The position numbers and the translations under genes were made by a program. A stretch of DNA of 64,000 bases, from NCBI GenBank assembly GCA_964434425.1, contig CAYSVH010000002.1, forward strand, positions 201,848-265,847, read 5' to 3'. Below, piece by piece: positions 18,468 through 27,589 of the stretch (within the stretch, counting starts at the first letter, position 1; every line of letters starts with the position of its first letter). The notes below the pieces were generated by a model. The model saw nothing but the letters and a program-made list of their open reading frames with translations. It was not told the origin of the DNA and searched no databases. This DNA comes from CALMEC01 sp964434425 (GTDB taxonomy: Bacteria; Actinomycetota; Thermoleophilia; Miltoncostaeales; Miltoncostaeaceae).

Positions 18468-19610
18468 GTGCGGGAGCCGCCGGTGACTCCCTCACCGGAC
18501 GGCGGCGTCGTGCGCCGGGTGCCGGATCTCGTCGCTGATGATCGACCGTTCGAGCGGGGGTCACCGGACACGGTCTGGACCACCACCGATCCACCTCGGG
18601 CGATCCGCGCCATGGGGTTCCTCTTCGTCCTGGCGGGCTTCGTGCTCCTCGGCAGCTCGATCCTCGAGCGGGTCATCGGCGTCGCACGTGGCGAGGCCGT
18701 CGTCGACGTCTCCCAGATCGTCGTGGTGGTCGTTCCCATCGCCCTCGGGGTCATCGGGCTGGGCGTGGTGCTCCGTCTCCTCGCCCACCGAATCCCGCCC
18801 GTCGCCGCCCTCATCGGGCCGCTCCTGGGCGTCGCCCTCGTGGTGGCGCTCAACCTTCTCACCAACGACGCAACGGCGGGTGCGCAGGTCGCCCTCCTCC
18901 TCCCGGTCGTCTACGCGGCCGCCTATCTGGAGCGCCGCGGCACCGTACTCGTCACGGCGTGCTCCGTCGCGGGCCTCATCGCGGTGGCGGTGATCATCCT
19001 CCCCGCATCCGCGGCCTTCCAGGACGCGGTCTTCGGATCGGTCATCGCCGTGCTGGCGGGGATGTCGGTCGCGCACGCGCGTCGCCAACGTGAGCGTGGA
19101 CTCGCCGAGCTCCGGCGACGTGCCGACATCGACGCGCTGACCGGCGCGTGGCTGCGCCACGTTCTCGACGCCGCCATCCGGCGGCTGGTCGACGAGCCGG
19201 CCTCGGTCGAGGGGGCGGCCCTCATCATCATCGACGTCGACCATTTCAAGTCCATCAACGACCGGGAGGGGCACACCGCGGGCGATGCCGCGCTCCGCCA
19301 CGTGGTGAGCGTGCTGCGTGGCAACGTCCGCCCGGCCGACCTCATCAGCCGCGTCGGAGGCGACGAGTTCGCCGTCCTCTTTCCGGAGTGCTCTCGGGAC
19401 TCGGCGATGGAGCGTGCCGAGGCGGTGCTCGGGGAGCTCCGTGCGAACCCGGTGCATCTCGGTGGCCGGCTCGTTCCCTTGTCGGCGAGCGTGGGTGTGG
19501 CCCACTGTCCCGACAACGCACGAAGCGTCGACGAGCTCTACCGGGCCGCGGACGAGGGCCTCTACCACGCGAAGCGTGCCGGGCGCGACCGCCTGGGAGT
19601 GCCGGCATGA
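18468..19610 (+). CDS. Membrane diguanylate cyclase (GGDEF), with I-site
   Basis: This is a predicted c-di-GMP synthase. The N-terminal half has about six hydrophobic helices (residues about 48-205, no known sensor name), followed by a GGDEF domain at about 215-375. The active motif GGDEF is at 297-301, with substrate residues in DVDHFKSINDREGH. An RxxD inhibitory site (RPAD) lies five residues before it, so product inhibition is expected. The start GTG 18468 is tentative; GTG 18483 is better spaced from GGGAG. It overlaps the next GGDEF gene by four bases. The 189 bp upstream show no clear gene or riboswitch. Confidence 0.88.
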   Translation: MREPPVTPSPDGGVVRRVPDLVADDRPFERGSPDTVWTTTDPPRAIRAMGFLFVLAGFVLLGSSILERVIGVARGEAVVDVSQIVVVVVPIALGVIGLGVVLRLLAHRIPPVAALIGPLLGVALVVALNLLTNDATAGAQVALLLPVVYAAAYLERRGTVLVTACSVAGLIAVAVIILPASAAFQDAVFGSVIAVLAGMSVAHARRQRERGLAELRRRADIDALTGAWLRHVLDAAIRRLVDEPASVEGAALIIIDVDHFKSINDREGHTAGDAALRHVVSVLRGNVRPADLISRVGGDEFAVLFPECSRDSAMERAEAVLGELRANPVHLGGRLVPLSASVGVAHCPDNARSVDELYRAADEGLYHAKRAGRDRLGVPA

Positions 19611-20695
19611 CGGGGACCCAGAGCCGCGCTCACCGGACGGCGGGACTCCAGACTCGCGAGCCGTTGGAGGCGGCGCGTCTGGCCAGTTCACTGCTCGGTG
19701 TCGCGGCCGTGCTGCTCTTCATGAAGAACTGGACGTCGCTGCTGCTGTTCGGATCGACCGAACCCGACGGCCGGGAGGTCTCGGGCGCGACCCTCATCCT
19801 CACGAGCGTGGTCGTGCCGGCGGCGCTCCTGCTTGTGGCGCTCGTCCTGCGCGACGAGACCGTGGCGCGGTGGGGGTTCACCGGGTTCGTCACCGCGGCC
19901 ATGATCCTCGCCCTCACCGGAGCGGTGATCCTGGGCACGGGCGACGACTCGGCGGGGGCGCAGGCGTTCTTCGTCCTGCCCATGATCTGGGCGGCGTTCT
20001 ACCTGCGCCCGCTCGGCTTCGTCCTCATCGCCCTCGCCGCGGCTGCGATGATGGTGGTGGTTGCGCAGGTCGTCACACCCGGCGGGATCGCCGGCGGCGT
20101 GCTCTTCCTCATCGCGGCGGTTCTCACCACCGGTGTCCTGATCTTCCGGGAACGGCGTGCGACCGAGGTCACCGAGCAGCTGCTCGAGATCCAGGCGAAC
20201 ACGGATGCGCTCACGGGACTCTCGTCGCGGCGCGTCCTCGACGAGGCGCTCGACCGCGGTCTGATGACCCCGGGGCATCGTCTGAGCCTGCTCCTGATCG
20301 ACATCGACCACTTCAAGTCCATCAATGACCACGGCGGTCACCTGGCGGGCGACAACGCCCTTCGTGCCGTCGCGTCTCTGATCGGTGGTGCGGCGGGGCC
20401 GTCCGACGTCGCATGCCGGATGGGGGGCGACGAGTTCGCCCTGCTTCTCATCGACCTGGACGAGGACGACGCGCTCACGATCGCCGAGCGGCTCTGCTCC
20501 CTGGCCCGTGAGATCGCGATCCCGTCCGGCGCCGGCCTTCGGGGCGACGGCCGGATGTCGGTCAGCGTCGGCGTCGCCCGGGCCCCCGGTGACGCCCGCG
20601 ACGTCGCCGCCCTCTACGAGGCGGCGGACCGCCGGCTGTACGCCGCCAAAGCACGGGGTCGGGCACGGGTCGTCGTCGTGGACCGCGCTGAGTAG
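19607..20695 (+). CDS. Membrane diguanylate cyclase (GGDEF), lacking I-site
   Basis: The 362-residue product is encoded in an ATGA overlap with the preceding gene. It has about six N-terminal hydrophobic helices (residues about 22-185) and a C-terminal GGDEF domain at about 200-360, with the motif intact at 273-277 and IDIDHFKSINDHGGH before it. The position of the RxxD inhibitory site reads GPSD, so the allosteric Arg is missing. Overall design matches the upstream gene, suggesting tandem duplication with divergence of the sensory part. Neither protein has an EAL or HD-GYP domain. Confidence 0.88.
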   Translation: MTGTQSRAHRTAGLQTREPLEAARLASSLLGVAAVLLFMKNWTSLLLFGSTEPDGREVSGATLILTSVVVPAALLLVALVLRDETVARWGFTGFVTAAMILALTGAVILGTGDDSAGAQAFFVLPMIWAAFYLRPLGFVLIALAAAAMMVVVAQVVTPGGIAGGVLFLIAAVLTTGVLIFRERRATEVTEQLLEIQANTDALTGLSSRRVLDEALDRGLMTPGHRLSLLLIDIDHFKSINDHGGHLAGDNALRAVASLIGGAAGPSDVACRMGGDEFALLLIDLDEDDALTIAERLCSLAREIAIPSGAGLRGDGRMSVSVGVARAPGDARDVAALYEAADRRLYAAKARGRARVVVVDRAE

Positions 20696-20822
20696 GCGAT
20701 CCGCTACCGGAGCGCCATGCGGTCCTCGCCTCGGGGATCAGCCGCCGCCGAGGACGTGTGCGATCTGAGTCCGCCGGCCATCCGGGAGACGCTGCCCGCC
20801 GAGGCGGGTGGCCCCGCCGCGG

Positions 20823-21824
20823 CTACTCGTAGACGACGACGTCCGGAGCCGGGTCCAGGCTCATGACCTCGTCGGGGGTCATGACGCGCTGGCCGTACTC
20901 GACGTCCTCTTCGTAGAAGAGCTTGAAGCCGTAGGGGAAGGTCTTGCCGCGCTCCGGGCTCGTGATGCTGGCGTAGGTAGCCGTCTTCTGCTCCGGTGTG
21001 CCGAAACCGTCCACGTTGAACGCGATGGCGACGCCCGGCCGGTCGACCACCTGGGAGCGGTCCTTCAGTTGGTAGTCCTTGAACTGGTGGACGATCAGCG
21101 CCTTCTGAGGAAGGTTGTGCTCGTCGACGATCTCCTGGAGGTACTGCGAGACCTCGTTGATCTCCTGGGCCGTGATCGTCCCGATCACCTGGCCCGGCAC
21201 CTTGTCCTTGGGCACGGACCACTCGGGGTCGAGCGCCAGCGACACATCGGGCATCTCGAGGTACTTGCGCAGGGCCTTCACCTCGTCCATCCACTTCGCG
21301 TGACCGGGCTGGATGTCGAGGATGAGGATCGCCCCGTTCTGGCGGGCGGCGCTCAGGTACTCGTCGATGGCCTCGCTGCTGTAGCGCGTGCTGTAGAGGC
21401 CCGTCGTCGTGGGATGGGGGTGGGCCATCGTCGCGATGAGCTCCAGTGCCGGCATCACCGGTTTGTCGCCGATGTCGTACGACGGGACCACGCGGGACAC
21501 GAGACGGTCGGCTGCCTGGGTCGGCGTTCCGACGCCGAGGTCACCCAGCTTGGACTCTCCGTACGGCGCCCCGAAGGTGGCGACGATGCGGAACGTCGGC
21601 AGAAGCGTGCGGTGGCCGTCGCGGTACGTGGGTCCGGTGACCTCGGCCCCCGGGTTGTGGGCGTCGGCCGTGCTGTGCTTGTCCGGGCCCAGCAGGTTGG
21701 TGGCGCTCACGGCGACGAGGCCGACGATCGCAGCGGCCACGATCGCGGCACCGATACGACGACGCCGAGTCTGGCGTCGACGCGCCCGGCGGCGCTCAAC
21801 TCGATCATCACGATGGAATTCCAC
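20823..21824 (-). CDS. Membrane-anchored extracytoplasmic protein of unknown function
   Basis: The 333-residue product has a very basic N-terminus (RRRARRRQTRRRRIG) and one hydrophobic helix at about 25-45, so it is probably exported and anchored. The outer part contains alternating strands and helices, with LVSRVVPSYDIGDKPVMPAL, GAILILDIQPGHAKWMDEV and VSLALDPEWSVP. This pattern resembles a TIM-barrel of the glycoside-hydrolase or nuclease-like kind. No family was recognised with certainty and no catalytic pair can be named. It is convergent with the GGDEF genes and 72 bp downstream of ku. Confidence 0.7.
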   Translation of the reverse strand: MEFHRDDRVERRRARRRQTRRRRIGAAIVAAAIVGLVAVSATNLLGPDKHSTADAHNPGAEVTGPTYRDGHRTLLPTFRIVATFGAPYGESKLGDLGVGTPTQAADRLVSRVVPSYDIGDKPVMPALELIATMAHPHPTTTGLYSTRYSSEAIDEYLSAARQNGAILILDIQPGHAKWMDEVKALRKYLEMPDVSLALDPEWSVPKDKVPGQVIGTITAQEINEVSQYLQEIVDEHNLPQKALIVHQFKDYQLKDRSQVVDRPGVAIAFNVDGFGTPEQKTATYASITSPERGKTFPYGFKLFYEEDVEYGQRVMTPDEVMSLDPAPDVVVYE

Positions 21825-21896
21825 GGGCTGGGGATCATCCCACGTTCACGGGGAAAACGCAAAGGACAATCGGCCGCGGTGTCGAAACCCGGTCAT

Positions 21897-22709
21897 TTAC
21901 GACGCTTTCCGCGTCCCCTCGGTCGTCTCCCCCTCCGGCTGGGCGGCGAGACTGGCCTTGAGTGCCGCCATGAGATCGACGACCGGGGCGGGTTCGGCCG
22001 CGTCCTCCGGGATCACGGGGTCCTGCCCGTCGGCCTTGGCCTCCAGGAACGCGAGCAGCGCCGCCCGTGTCTCGTTGGTGTACCTGTCGGCCTGAAAGTC
22101 GTGGGTGAGCGCGTCGATCAACTGGTCGGCCATCGCGAGTTCGTCGTCGCGCACATCGATGCCGGCCACGCGATCCGCGATCTCATGGCGGTCCTCGAGG
22201 CGCAGATCGTCCACGTAGTGGAGCGTCTCCAGCACCAGGGCCCCGCCCATCGCGCGGACCAGGACCATGTGCTCCTTGGTCGACAGCACGAATCGTCCGA
22301 TCGCCGCGCGGCCCGACCGTTCCATGGCGCGCAACAGGAGTGCGTACGGACGCTCCGCCCGTTCCTGCGGCTCGACCCAGTACGTCCGCTCGTAGAAGAC
22401 CGCGTCCACCTGTGCCGCGTCGACGAACTCGAGGATCTCGATCGTGCGCTCCTGCTTCGCCGCGAATCGTTCGAGTTCGTCGTCCTCGACGGTGACGAAA
22501 CGTCCCTTCGAGATCTCGTAGCCCTTGATGAGATCGTCGGGCCCGACCTCCACGTCCCGGACGGGATCCCAGCGCTTCTGCTTGACCGGGACGAGCGATT
22601 CCCGTGAAAGGTTGCGGAAGCTCACGTCACGCCGCTGCTGTGCGTTTCCGACCGCAACGGGGATCGTGACCAGCCCGAAGCTGATGAAGCCCTTCCAGAT
22701 CGCGCGCAT
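21897..22709 (-). CDS. ku: Ku DNA end-binding protein (non-homologous end joining)
   Basis: Bacterial Ku forms a homodimeric ring on DNA ends and recruits ligase D. The 270-residue product starts with the family hallmark MRAIWKGFISFGLVTIPV. It continues with the Ku core to about 235 (DDLIKGYEISKGRFVTVED; YYLRP-region equivalent FYERTYWVEP). The C-terminal 35 residues are acidic then lightly basic, shorter than the Lys-rich tails of some actinobacterial Ku. ATG 22709 is preceded by GGAGAG in the transcript. No ligD or polymerase/ligase partner lies in the window. Confidence 0.95.
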   Translation of the reverse strand: MRAIWKGFISFGLVTIPVAVGNAQQRRDVSFRNLSRESLVPVKQKRWDPVRDVEVGPDDLIKGYEISKGRFVTVEDDELERFAAKQERTIEILEFVDAAQVDAVFYERTYWVEPQERAERPYALLLRAMERSGRAAIGRFVLSTKEHMVLVRAMGGALVLETLHYVDDLRLEDRHEIADRVAGIDVRDDELAMADQLIDALTHDFQADRYTNETRAALLAFLEAKADGQDPVIPEDAAEPAPVVDLMAALKASLAAQPEGETTEGTRKAS

Positions 22710-22846
22710 CGGTCTCTCCTCGGTTGACGCGATTCAACCAGAAACGCGGCTCTCCCAGGGATGTCCGGGCTCTTTCGCGACACGCGGTGCCCGCATGGAA
22801 CGGCCCCGGTGCGGTTGCGTCAACCCTGCGCGGCAGGGTCATCGGA

Positions 22847-22896
22847 CCCGGCGGACCGGATCGATGCGTCGCGACGACGCGATCCGGTCCGCCGGG
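22847..22896 (-). terminator. Strong hairpin terminator after the nfeD-slipin operon
   Basis: CCCGGCGGACCGGATCG (22847-22863) and CGATCCGGTCCGCCGGG (22880-22896) are perfect 17-bp inverted repeats around a 16-base loop. On the minus strand the hairpin begins seven bases after the slipin stop and precedes ku by about 140 bp. No T-run follows. Confidence 0.78.
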
Positions 22897-22902
22897 CGTC
22901 CG

Positions 22903-23739
22903 CTACTGGGGTGGCGTCGCGGGCGGGACGTCGCCGATGGGTCGCGCGGGTGCCGGGGGAGCCTGGGGGCGCGGTGCGCCGCCGCGGTCGCGGCCCTTGA
23001 TGAACGGCTCGAAGAGGTCGATCGGCAGCGGGATGATGATCGTGCTCGTCTTCTCCGACGAGATCTCGTTCATCGTCTGCAGGTATCGCAGCTGGAGGGC
23101 CGATGGCTCCTGGGCGATGACCTGGGCCGCCTGCGTCAGCTTCTCGGACGCCTGGAGCTCACCCTCGGCGGCGATGATCTTCGCGCGACGTTCACGTTCG
23201 GCCTCGGCCTGACGGGCCAGCGCCCGCTGCATCGCCTGCGGGAGCTCGATGTCCTTGACCTCCACGACCGAGACCTTCACGCCCCACGGGGCGGTCTGCT
23301 GGTCGATGATCTCCTGCAGGCGCTCGTTGATCTGCTCGCGCTCGGACAGGAGGTGGTCCAGATCGACGGTGCCCAGGACGCTTCGGAGGGTGGTCTGCGC
23401 GATCTGCGACGTCGCCACCAGGAAGTTCTCGACCTGGACGATCGCCTTCTCGGACTCGATCACCCGGAAGTACGCGACGGCGTTCACCTTGACGGTGACG
23501 TTGTCGCGGGTGATGACCTCCTGGGGAGGCACGTTCATCGTGATCGTCCGCAGGTCGACGGTGACGGCCTTGTCGATGAACGGGATCAGGAGATAGAGAC
23601 CCGGGCCCTTCACGCCGAGCAGGCGTCCCAGTCGGAAGACCACGCCGCGTTCGTATTCGCGGGCGATCTTGATGGACGAGAACAGGATGATCGCGAAGAT
23701 CGCGACCACGACGATGACGGCAATGGCTGCGCCGCTCAT
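22903..23739 (-). CDS. Slipin / SPFH-band membrane protein
   Basis: The 278-residue product has an N-terminal membrane helix (residues 5-22) followed by a stomatin/prohibitin SPFH domain at about 25-185 (AREYERGVVFRLGRLLGVKG; GPGLYLLIPFID). A coiled coil lies at about 185-235 (RQAEAERERRAKIIAAEGEL), and the tail is Pro-rich. Slipins scaffold membrane microdomains and are typical partners of NfeD proteases, whose gene overlaps it by four bases upstream. The pair is thought to act in membrane quality control; the substrate here is unknown. Confidence 0.92.
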   Translation of the reverse strand: MSGAAIAVIVVVAIFAIILFSSIKIAREYERGVVFRLGRLLGVKGPGLYLLIPFIDKAVTVDLRTITMNVPPQEVITRDNVTVKVNAVAYFRVIESEKAIVQVENFLVATSQIAQTTLRSVLGTVDLDHLLSEREQINERLQEIIDQQTAPWGVKVSVVEVKDIELPQAMQRALARQAEAERERRAKIIAAEGELQASEKLTQAAQVIAQEPSALQLRYLQTMNEISSEKTSTIIIPLPIDLFEPFIKGRDRGGAPRPQAPPAPARPIGDVPPATPPQ

Positions 23740-25028
23740 TCAGACTCCTCTGGTTCGGCCTCGACGGTGAGTACGAGGTCTTGCATGCGAGTGACGCGCA
23801 CCCGACGTCCCGTCGGGATCCTAACCCCATCGTCCGTCACGGCCGCCCAGAGTTCGCCCTCCACGAACACCTGGCCGTTCTCGCCCTCGACGGCGCGCCG
23901 CACCTCGCCGATGTGGCCGATGAGGCCTGTGCGCCCCGTGGTCCGGGGCATGCGCCGGGCGCGGAGGGCGGCGCGGGCCACGAAGGAGAAGCCGGCGCCC
24001 ACGATCAGTGCGCTGATGATGAGACCGGGGCGGGACACCACGGGGCCCTGCGCGTCGTCGAACAGGACGAGCCCGCCGAGGATCAGCGATATGACGCCTC
24101 CGGCGGCGAGGATGCCGAATCCCGAGACGATCGCCTCCAGCCCGAAGAGGGCGAAGGCCAGGAGCAGGAAGGCGATCCCGGCCCAGTTGAACGGGACCAT
24201 CGCCAGTCCGAACGCGGCCGTCAGCACGAAGAGGGCACCGACGACCCCGGGCACGATGGAACCGGGGTTGAACAGCTCGTAGCCGATGGCGGCGATGCCC
24301 AGGCCGAGCATGGCGGTGAGGAAGTTCGGGTTGATGATGGTCTGGAGCAGCCGCAGGTACCACGGCATCTCCTCGAACTCGACCACGGCACCCTGCGTGC
24401 TGATGACGGTGCCGTCGATGCGCTGTCCGTCCAGCGCCCGGAGCAGTTCGGTCCTGTCGGCGGCGAGTCCGTCTGCGATCCCGTCCGCGACGGCCTGGCT
24501 GGCCGGGTAGTTCGCGCCCTCGGTGACCATGCGCCGAAACGCCTCGGCGTTGCGGTCCTTGGCCTCCGCCAGCGCGTAGATCTGCGCGGCGGCGTCGTTC
24601 CGGATCTTGGCGTCGAGGTCCTCGCCGGTCGAGCTGATGGGTGTCGCGCTGCCGATGTTCGTGCCCGGGGCCATGTAGAGGAGGTCCGAGGCGGCCGAGA
24701 TGAACGCTCCCGCCGATCCCGCCCGTGATCCGGACGGCCCGACCCAGACGACGGTCGGCACCCGTGCGGACTCCATCTCGCGGATGATGTCGTGCATCGA
24801 CGACATGAGACCACCGGGCGTGTCCATCTGGATGATGAACGCCTGTGCCCCTTCCCGGTCGGCGTCCTTCAGGCGCCGGGTCACGAACTGGGCCGTGGCG
24901 GGATCGATGGTCTCCTCGAGGACGACCCCGCGGATGGGTGCCTGCGCGGACGCCGAGGACGGCGCCTGTGCGGCCGACAGGCCGACGACGGCGGCGACGA
25001 GCAGAAGCAGACGGGTCAGGTGGGACAT
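23736..25028 (-). CDS. nfeD: NfeD-family membrane serine protease
   Basis: This is the long form of NfeD (430 residues). A signal peptide covers 1-30. A ClpP-like domain at about 32-235 has Ser105 in GSRAGSAGAF and a likely Lys141, the Ser-Lys dyad of this family. Then come about five membrane helices (about 235-355) and a C-terminal OB-fold at 370-428 (VGEVRRAVEGENGQVFVEGE). Homologues cleave the C-terminus of stomatin-like partners, which fits the slipin encoded immediately downstream. The start ATG lies at 25028. Confidence 0.92.
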   Translation of the reverse strand: MSHLTRLLLLVAAVVGLSAAQAPSSASAQAPIRGVVLEETIDPATAQFVTRRLKDADREGAQAFIIQMDTPGGLMSSMHDIIREMESARVPTVVWVGPSGSRAGSAGAFISAASDLLYMAPGTNIGSATPISSTGEDLDAKIRNDAAAQIYALAEAKDRNAEAFRRMVTEGANYPASQAVADGIADGLAADRTELLRALDGQRIDGTVISTQGAVVEFEEMPWYLRLLQTIINPNFLTAMLGLGIAAIGYELFNPGSIVPGVVGALFVLTAAFGLAMVPFNWAGIAFLLLAFALFGLEAIVSGFGILAAGGVISLILGGLVLFDDAQGPVVSRPGLIISALIVGAGFSFVARAALRARRMPRTTGRTGLIGHIGEVRRAVEGENGQVFVEGELWAAVTDDGVRIPTGRRVRVTRMQDLVLTVEAEPEESE

Positions 25029-25160
25029 CCCCCTAACCGTATCGGGGCCCTCTATCGGCGCGGCGTCCGGGGTGGTCCCGGTTCATCCTGTGAGCCCGCG
25101 AAACGCCGGTCGGACCCGTCGCCCTGCACTTTCCGTCCTGATGAGACGATCCCGATCGTG

Positions 25161-25182
25161 CGACCGCCGCCCGTGGCGGTCG
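25161..25182 (-). terminator. Candidate terminator after the SDR gene
   Basis: CGACCGCC (25161-25168) and GGCGGTCG (25175-25182) form a perfect 8-bp stem with a six-base loop, about 40 bp after the stop of the minus-strand SDR gene. No T-run follows. Confidence 0.55.
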
Positions 25183-25221
25183 GCTCGTGGTGCCGGCGGT
25201 CGGTGTTCGCCTGCGCGTCCG

Positions 25222-26034
25222 TCAGGCGTCGTTCCCGTGGTCCGCCCGCGGGGGGACGCCGCTGATGAGCCCCGCGACCATGCGTCGCGGCATCTCGACC
25301 AGGCCGGCCGACGTGAAACCCCGGCGCGGTCGCGTCACGATCCTCTTGCCCGCCTGCACGGCGCGCACGACGTCCCGTGCCAGCCGGTCGCGGTCGACGT
25401 CCGGGAGGATGCCCAGGCGGCGCAGCCGCCGCCGTGCCGCGAACGACGGCGGGTACTCCATGATGGCGTCGGCCATGTCGGTCGGTTCGACGAATCCGGG
25501 CTGGACGGTGGTGACTCCGATCGGCAGCCCGCGCAGGTCCGCCCGCAGGCCCGCGGCGAACATGCTCGCCGCCGCCTTCGTCGAGGAGTAGGCGCACAGG
25601 CCGGGAATCGGCGCGACGGCCGACATCGACGACAGGACCACGATGTGCCCGTTCCCTCGCTCGATCATCGATGGGAGCACGCGCCGTGTCAGGTCCATGA
25701 CGGCGGTGACGTTGAGGGTGACCAGCCGCTCGATCCGCGTGGCGTCCATCTCCCAGAACGCACCCGACTCATCGACGCCCGCGTTGTTCACGAGCACGTC
25801 GACCGGCCCGTTCGCGGCGACGGTGGCGTCGATCAGGTGCGCTCGTGCGTCGGCGGATGTCAGGTCCACCGACACCACCGTTCCGCTCAGGGGGTCGGCG
25901 ACGGTCCGAAGCCGGCCCTCGTCGCGTGCGGCGAGGGTGAGACGGGCACCCGCCGCGTGGAATTCCTTTGCCATGGCGGCCCCGATGCCGCGGCTGGCGC
26001 CGGTGATGAGGACGTGTGCGTCGGTGAGGTTCAT
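25222..26034 (-). CDS. Short-chain dehydrogenase/reductase (SDR)
   Basis: The 270-residue product is an NAD(P)-dependent oxidoreductase of the classical SDR family. Its Rossmann motif is TGASRGIGAAMAKEF (about 10-24), NAG lies in VLVNNAGVDESGAFWEMD, and the catalytic Ser and YxxxK are in LSSMSAVAPIPGLCAYSSTK. The C-terminal region carries extra basic helices ending near residue 270. The start ATG 26034 fits the fold. The substrate cannot be told from sequence; its position divergent from the fab cluster suggests a lipid-related role, but this is weak evidence. Confidence 0.88.
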   Translation of the reverse strand: MNLTDAHVLITGASRGIGAAMAKEFHAAGARLTLAARDEGRLRTVADPLSGTVVSVDLTSADARAHLIDATVAANGPVDVLVNNAGVDESGAFWEMDATRIERLVTLNVTAVMDLTRRVLPSMIERGNGHIVVLSSMSAVAPIPGLCAYSSTKAAASMFAAGLRADLRGLPIGVTTVQPGFVEPTDMADAIMEYPPSFAARRRLRRLGILPDVDRDRLARDVVRAVQAGKRIVTRPRRGFTSAGLVEMPRRMVAGLISGVPPRADHGNDA

Positions 26035-26138
26035 GGTCGCCGAAAGGTACCAACGCCCCCGGTGGTTCACGAATCCTCGCCCCACGTCGGCACCCCGTTC
26101 CAGTCACGGACTCCCGACATTGGCTAGCATCGTGCCGC

Positions 26139-26570
26139 TTGAGTCTTCCCGCGCCAGAGGAGATCCTCCCGCACCGCGACCCCTTCCTCCTGGTTGACGA
26201 GGTGGTCGAACTGACACCTGGCCACTCCGCCCGGGCGCGCTGGACCGTGCCCGCGGACGCCCCGTTCTTCGAGGGGCACTTTCCCGGCCATCCCGTCACA
26301 CCGGGGGTTCTCATCATCGAGTCCCTCGCGCAGACGGGCGGGCTCGCGGTCCTCTCGGCGCCCGAGAACGTCGGCAGGCTGGCGCTCTTCGCCGGCATCG
26401 AGAAGGCGCGCTTCAAGCGCCAGGTCCTGCCGGGCGAGACCCTTGACCTCGAAATGACGCTCACGCGTCAGCGCGGACCGATCGGCGAGGGCACCGGCAC
26501 GGCATGTGTGGGTGACGACATCGCCGTGCAGGCGACCCTTCGGTTCGCGATCATCGAAGGAGAGCAATGA
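26139..26570 (+). CDS. fabZ: 3-hydroxyacyl-ACP dehydratase FabZ
   Basis: FabZ removes water from 3-hydroxyacyl-ACP in fatty-acid elongation. The 143-residue hot-dog protein has the family pattern ILPHRDPFLLVDEV and the catalytic segment FEGHFPGHPVTPGVLIIESL, with His and Glu in place. The start appears to be TTG 26139, since no ATG or GTG is available upstream of the conserved LPHR region. It opens the rightward fab operon and overlaps fabH by four bases. Confidence 0.92.
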   Translation: MSLPAPEEILPHRDPFLLVDEVVELTPGHSARARWTVPADAPFFEGHFPGHPVTPGVLIIESLAQTGGLAVLSAPENVGRLALFAGIEKARFKRQVLPGETLDLEMTLTRQRGPIGEGTGTACVGDDIAVQATLRFAIIEGEQ

Positions 26571-27589
26571 TCGCGGCACGTCCCATGGCCCGCCGCCGGG
26601 CGCGGCTCCACACCGTCGGGTCGTTCCTCCCCGAGGGGCGCCTCACCAACGACGACCTCGAGCGCATGGTCGACACGAGCGACGAGTGGATCATGACCCG
26701 CACGGGGATCCGCGAGCGCCGGATCGCCACGGGCGACGAGACCACGCTCACGTTCGCCGAGGGCGCGGCGCGGGACATCCTCGCCCGCGCCGGAATGGAC
26801 GCCGCCGACCTCGACGCCATCATCGTCCCGACGGCGACCCCCGAGGGTCTCTTCCCCACCACCGCATGCCTGCTCCAGGACCGGCTGGGCGCGCACAGGG
26901 CCGCCGCGTACGACTGCCTCGCGGCGTGCAGCGGCTTCGTCTACGGCCTCGCGCAGGCGTACGGGTTCGTCGAGAGCGGACTCGCCGAGAACGTTCTCGT
27001 GATCGGTGCGGAGACCTTGACCCGGTTCACGAACTTCACCGACCGGACCACCTGTGTGCTCTTCGGCGATGGCGCCGGCGGGGCCCTTGTCACGGCGGGG
27101 GACGATTCGCACACCGGGTTCCTCGGCTTCGACATCGGTGCCGACGGCGGCATGGGCTACGAACTCGGGCTTCCCGTCGGCGGGAGTGCGAATCCCGCCA
27201 ACCGTCCGTTCGAGAAGGACGACGCGTTCATCTTCATGAACGGACCCGCGGTCTTCAAGTTCGCCACCCGCGTCATCGTCGACTCCACGACGCGCCTCCT
27301 GCACGAGACCGGCGTCTCGGCCGACGACATCGACCTGTTCATCCCGCACCAGGCCAACCTGCGCATCATCGACCACGCCGTGGACAAACTCGGCATGGAT
27401 CCCGAGAAGGTCGTCGTCAACCTCGAGCGCTACGGCAACACGTCGTCGGCATCCGTACCGATCGCCCTCTCGGAGGCGCGTGACGACGGACGCCTGCAGC
27501 CGGGCTCCCTGCTGCTCATGATCGCGTTCGGCGCCGGCCTCACCTGGGGTTCCACGATCGTCCGGTACGAACCGCCGGTGGCCGCATGA
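26567..27589 (+). CDS. fabH: 3-oxoacyl-ACP synthase III FabH
   Basis: FabH condenses an acyl-CoA primer with malonyl-ACP to begin a fatty acid. The 340-residue product has the catalytic Cys in DCLAACSGFVYGL, His in FIPHQANLRI and Asn in ERYGNTSSASVP, all intact. The N-terminal signature MVDTSDEWIMTRTGIRERR is typical. ATG 26567 overlaps fabZ (ATGA), and fabD overlaps its end. A second in-frame ATG six codons later is also possible. Confidence 0.96.
   Translation: MIAARPMARRRARLHTVGSFLPEGRLTNDDLERMVDTSDEWIMTRTGIRERRIATGDETTLTFAEGAARDILARAGMDAADLDAIIVPTATPEGLFPTTACLLQDRLGAHRAAAYDCLAACSGFVYGLAQAYGFVESGLAENVLVIGAETLTRFTNFTDRTTCVLFGDGAGGALVTAGDDSHTGFLGFDIGADGGMGYELGLPVGGSANPANRPFEKDDAFIFMNGPAVFKFATRVIVDSTTRLLHETGVSADDIDLFIPHQANLRIIDHAVDKLGMDPEKVVVNLERYGNTSSASVPIALSEARDDGRLQPGSLLLMIAFGAGLTWGSTIVRYEPPVAA

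Noticed and set aside
20808..22607. A 599-codon plus-strand frame opposite the membrane-anchored protein and ku.
   Set aside because: No motif or start site; ku on the minus strand is unambiguous.
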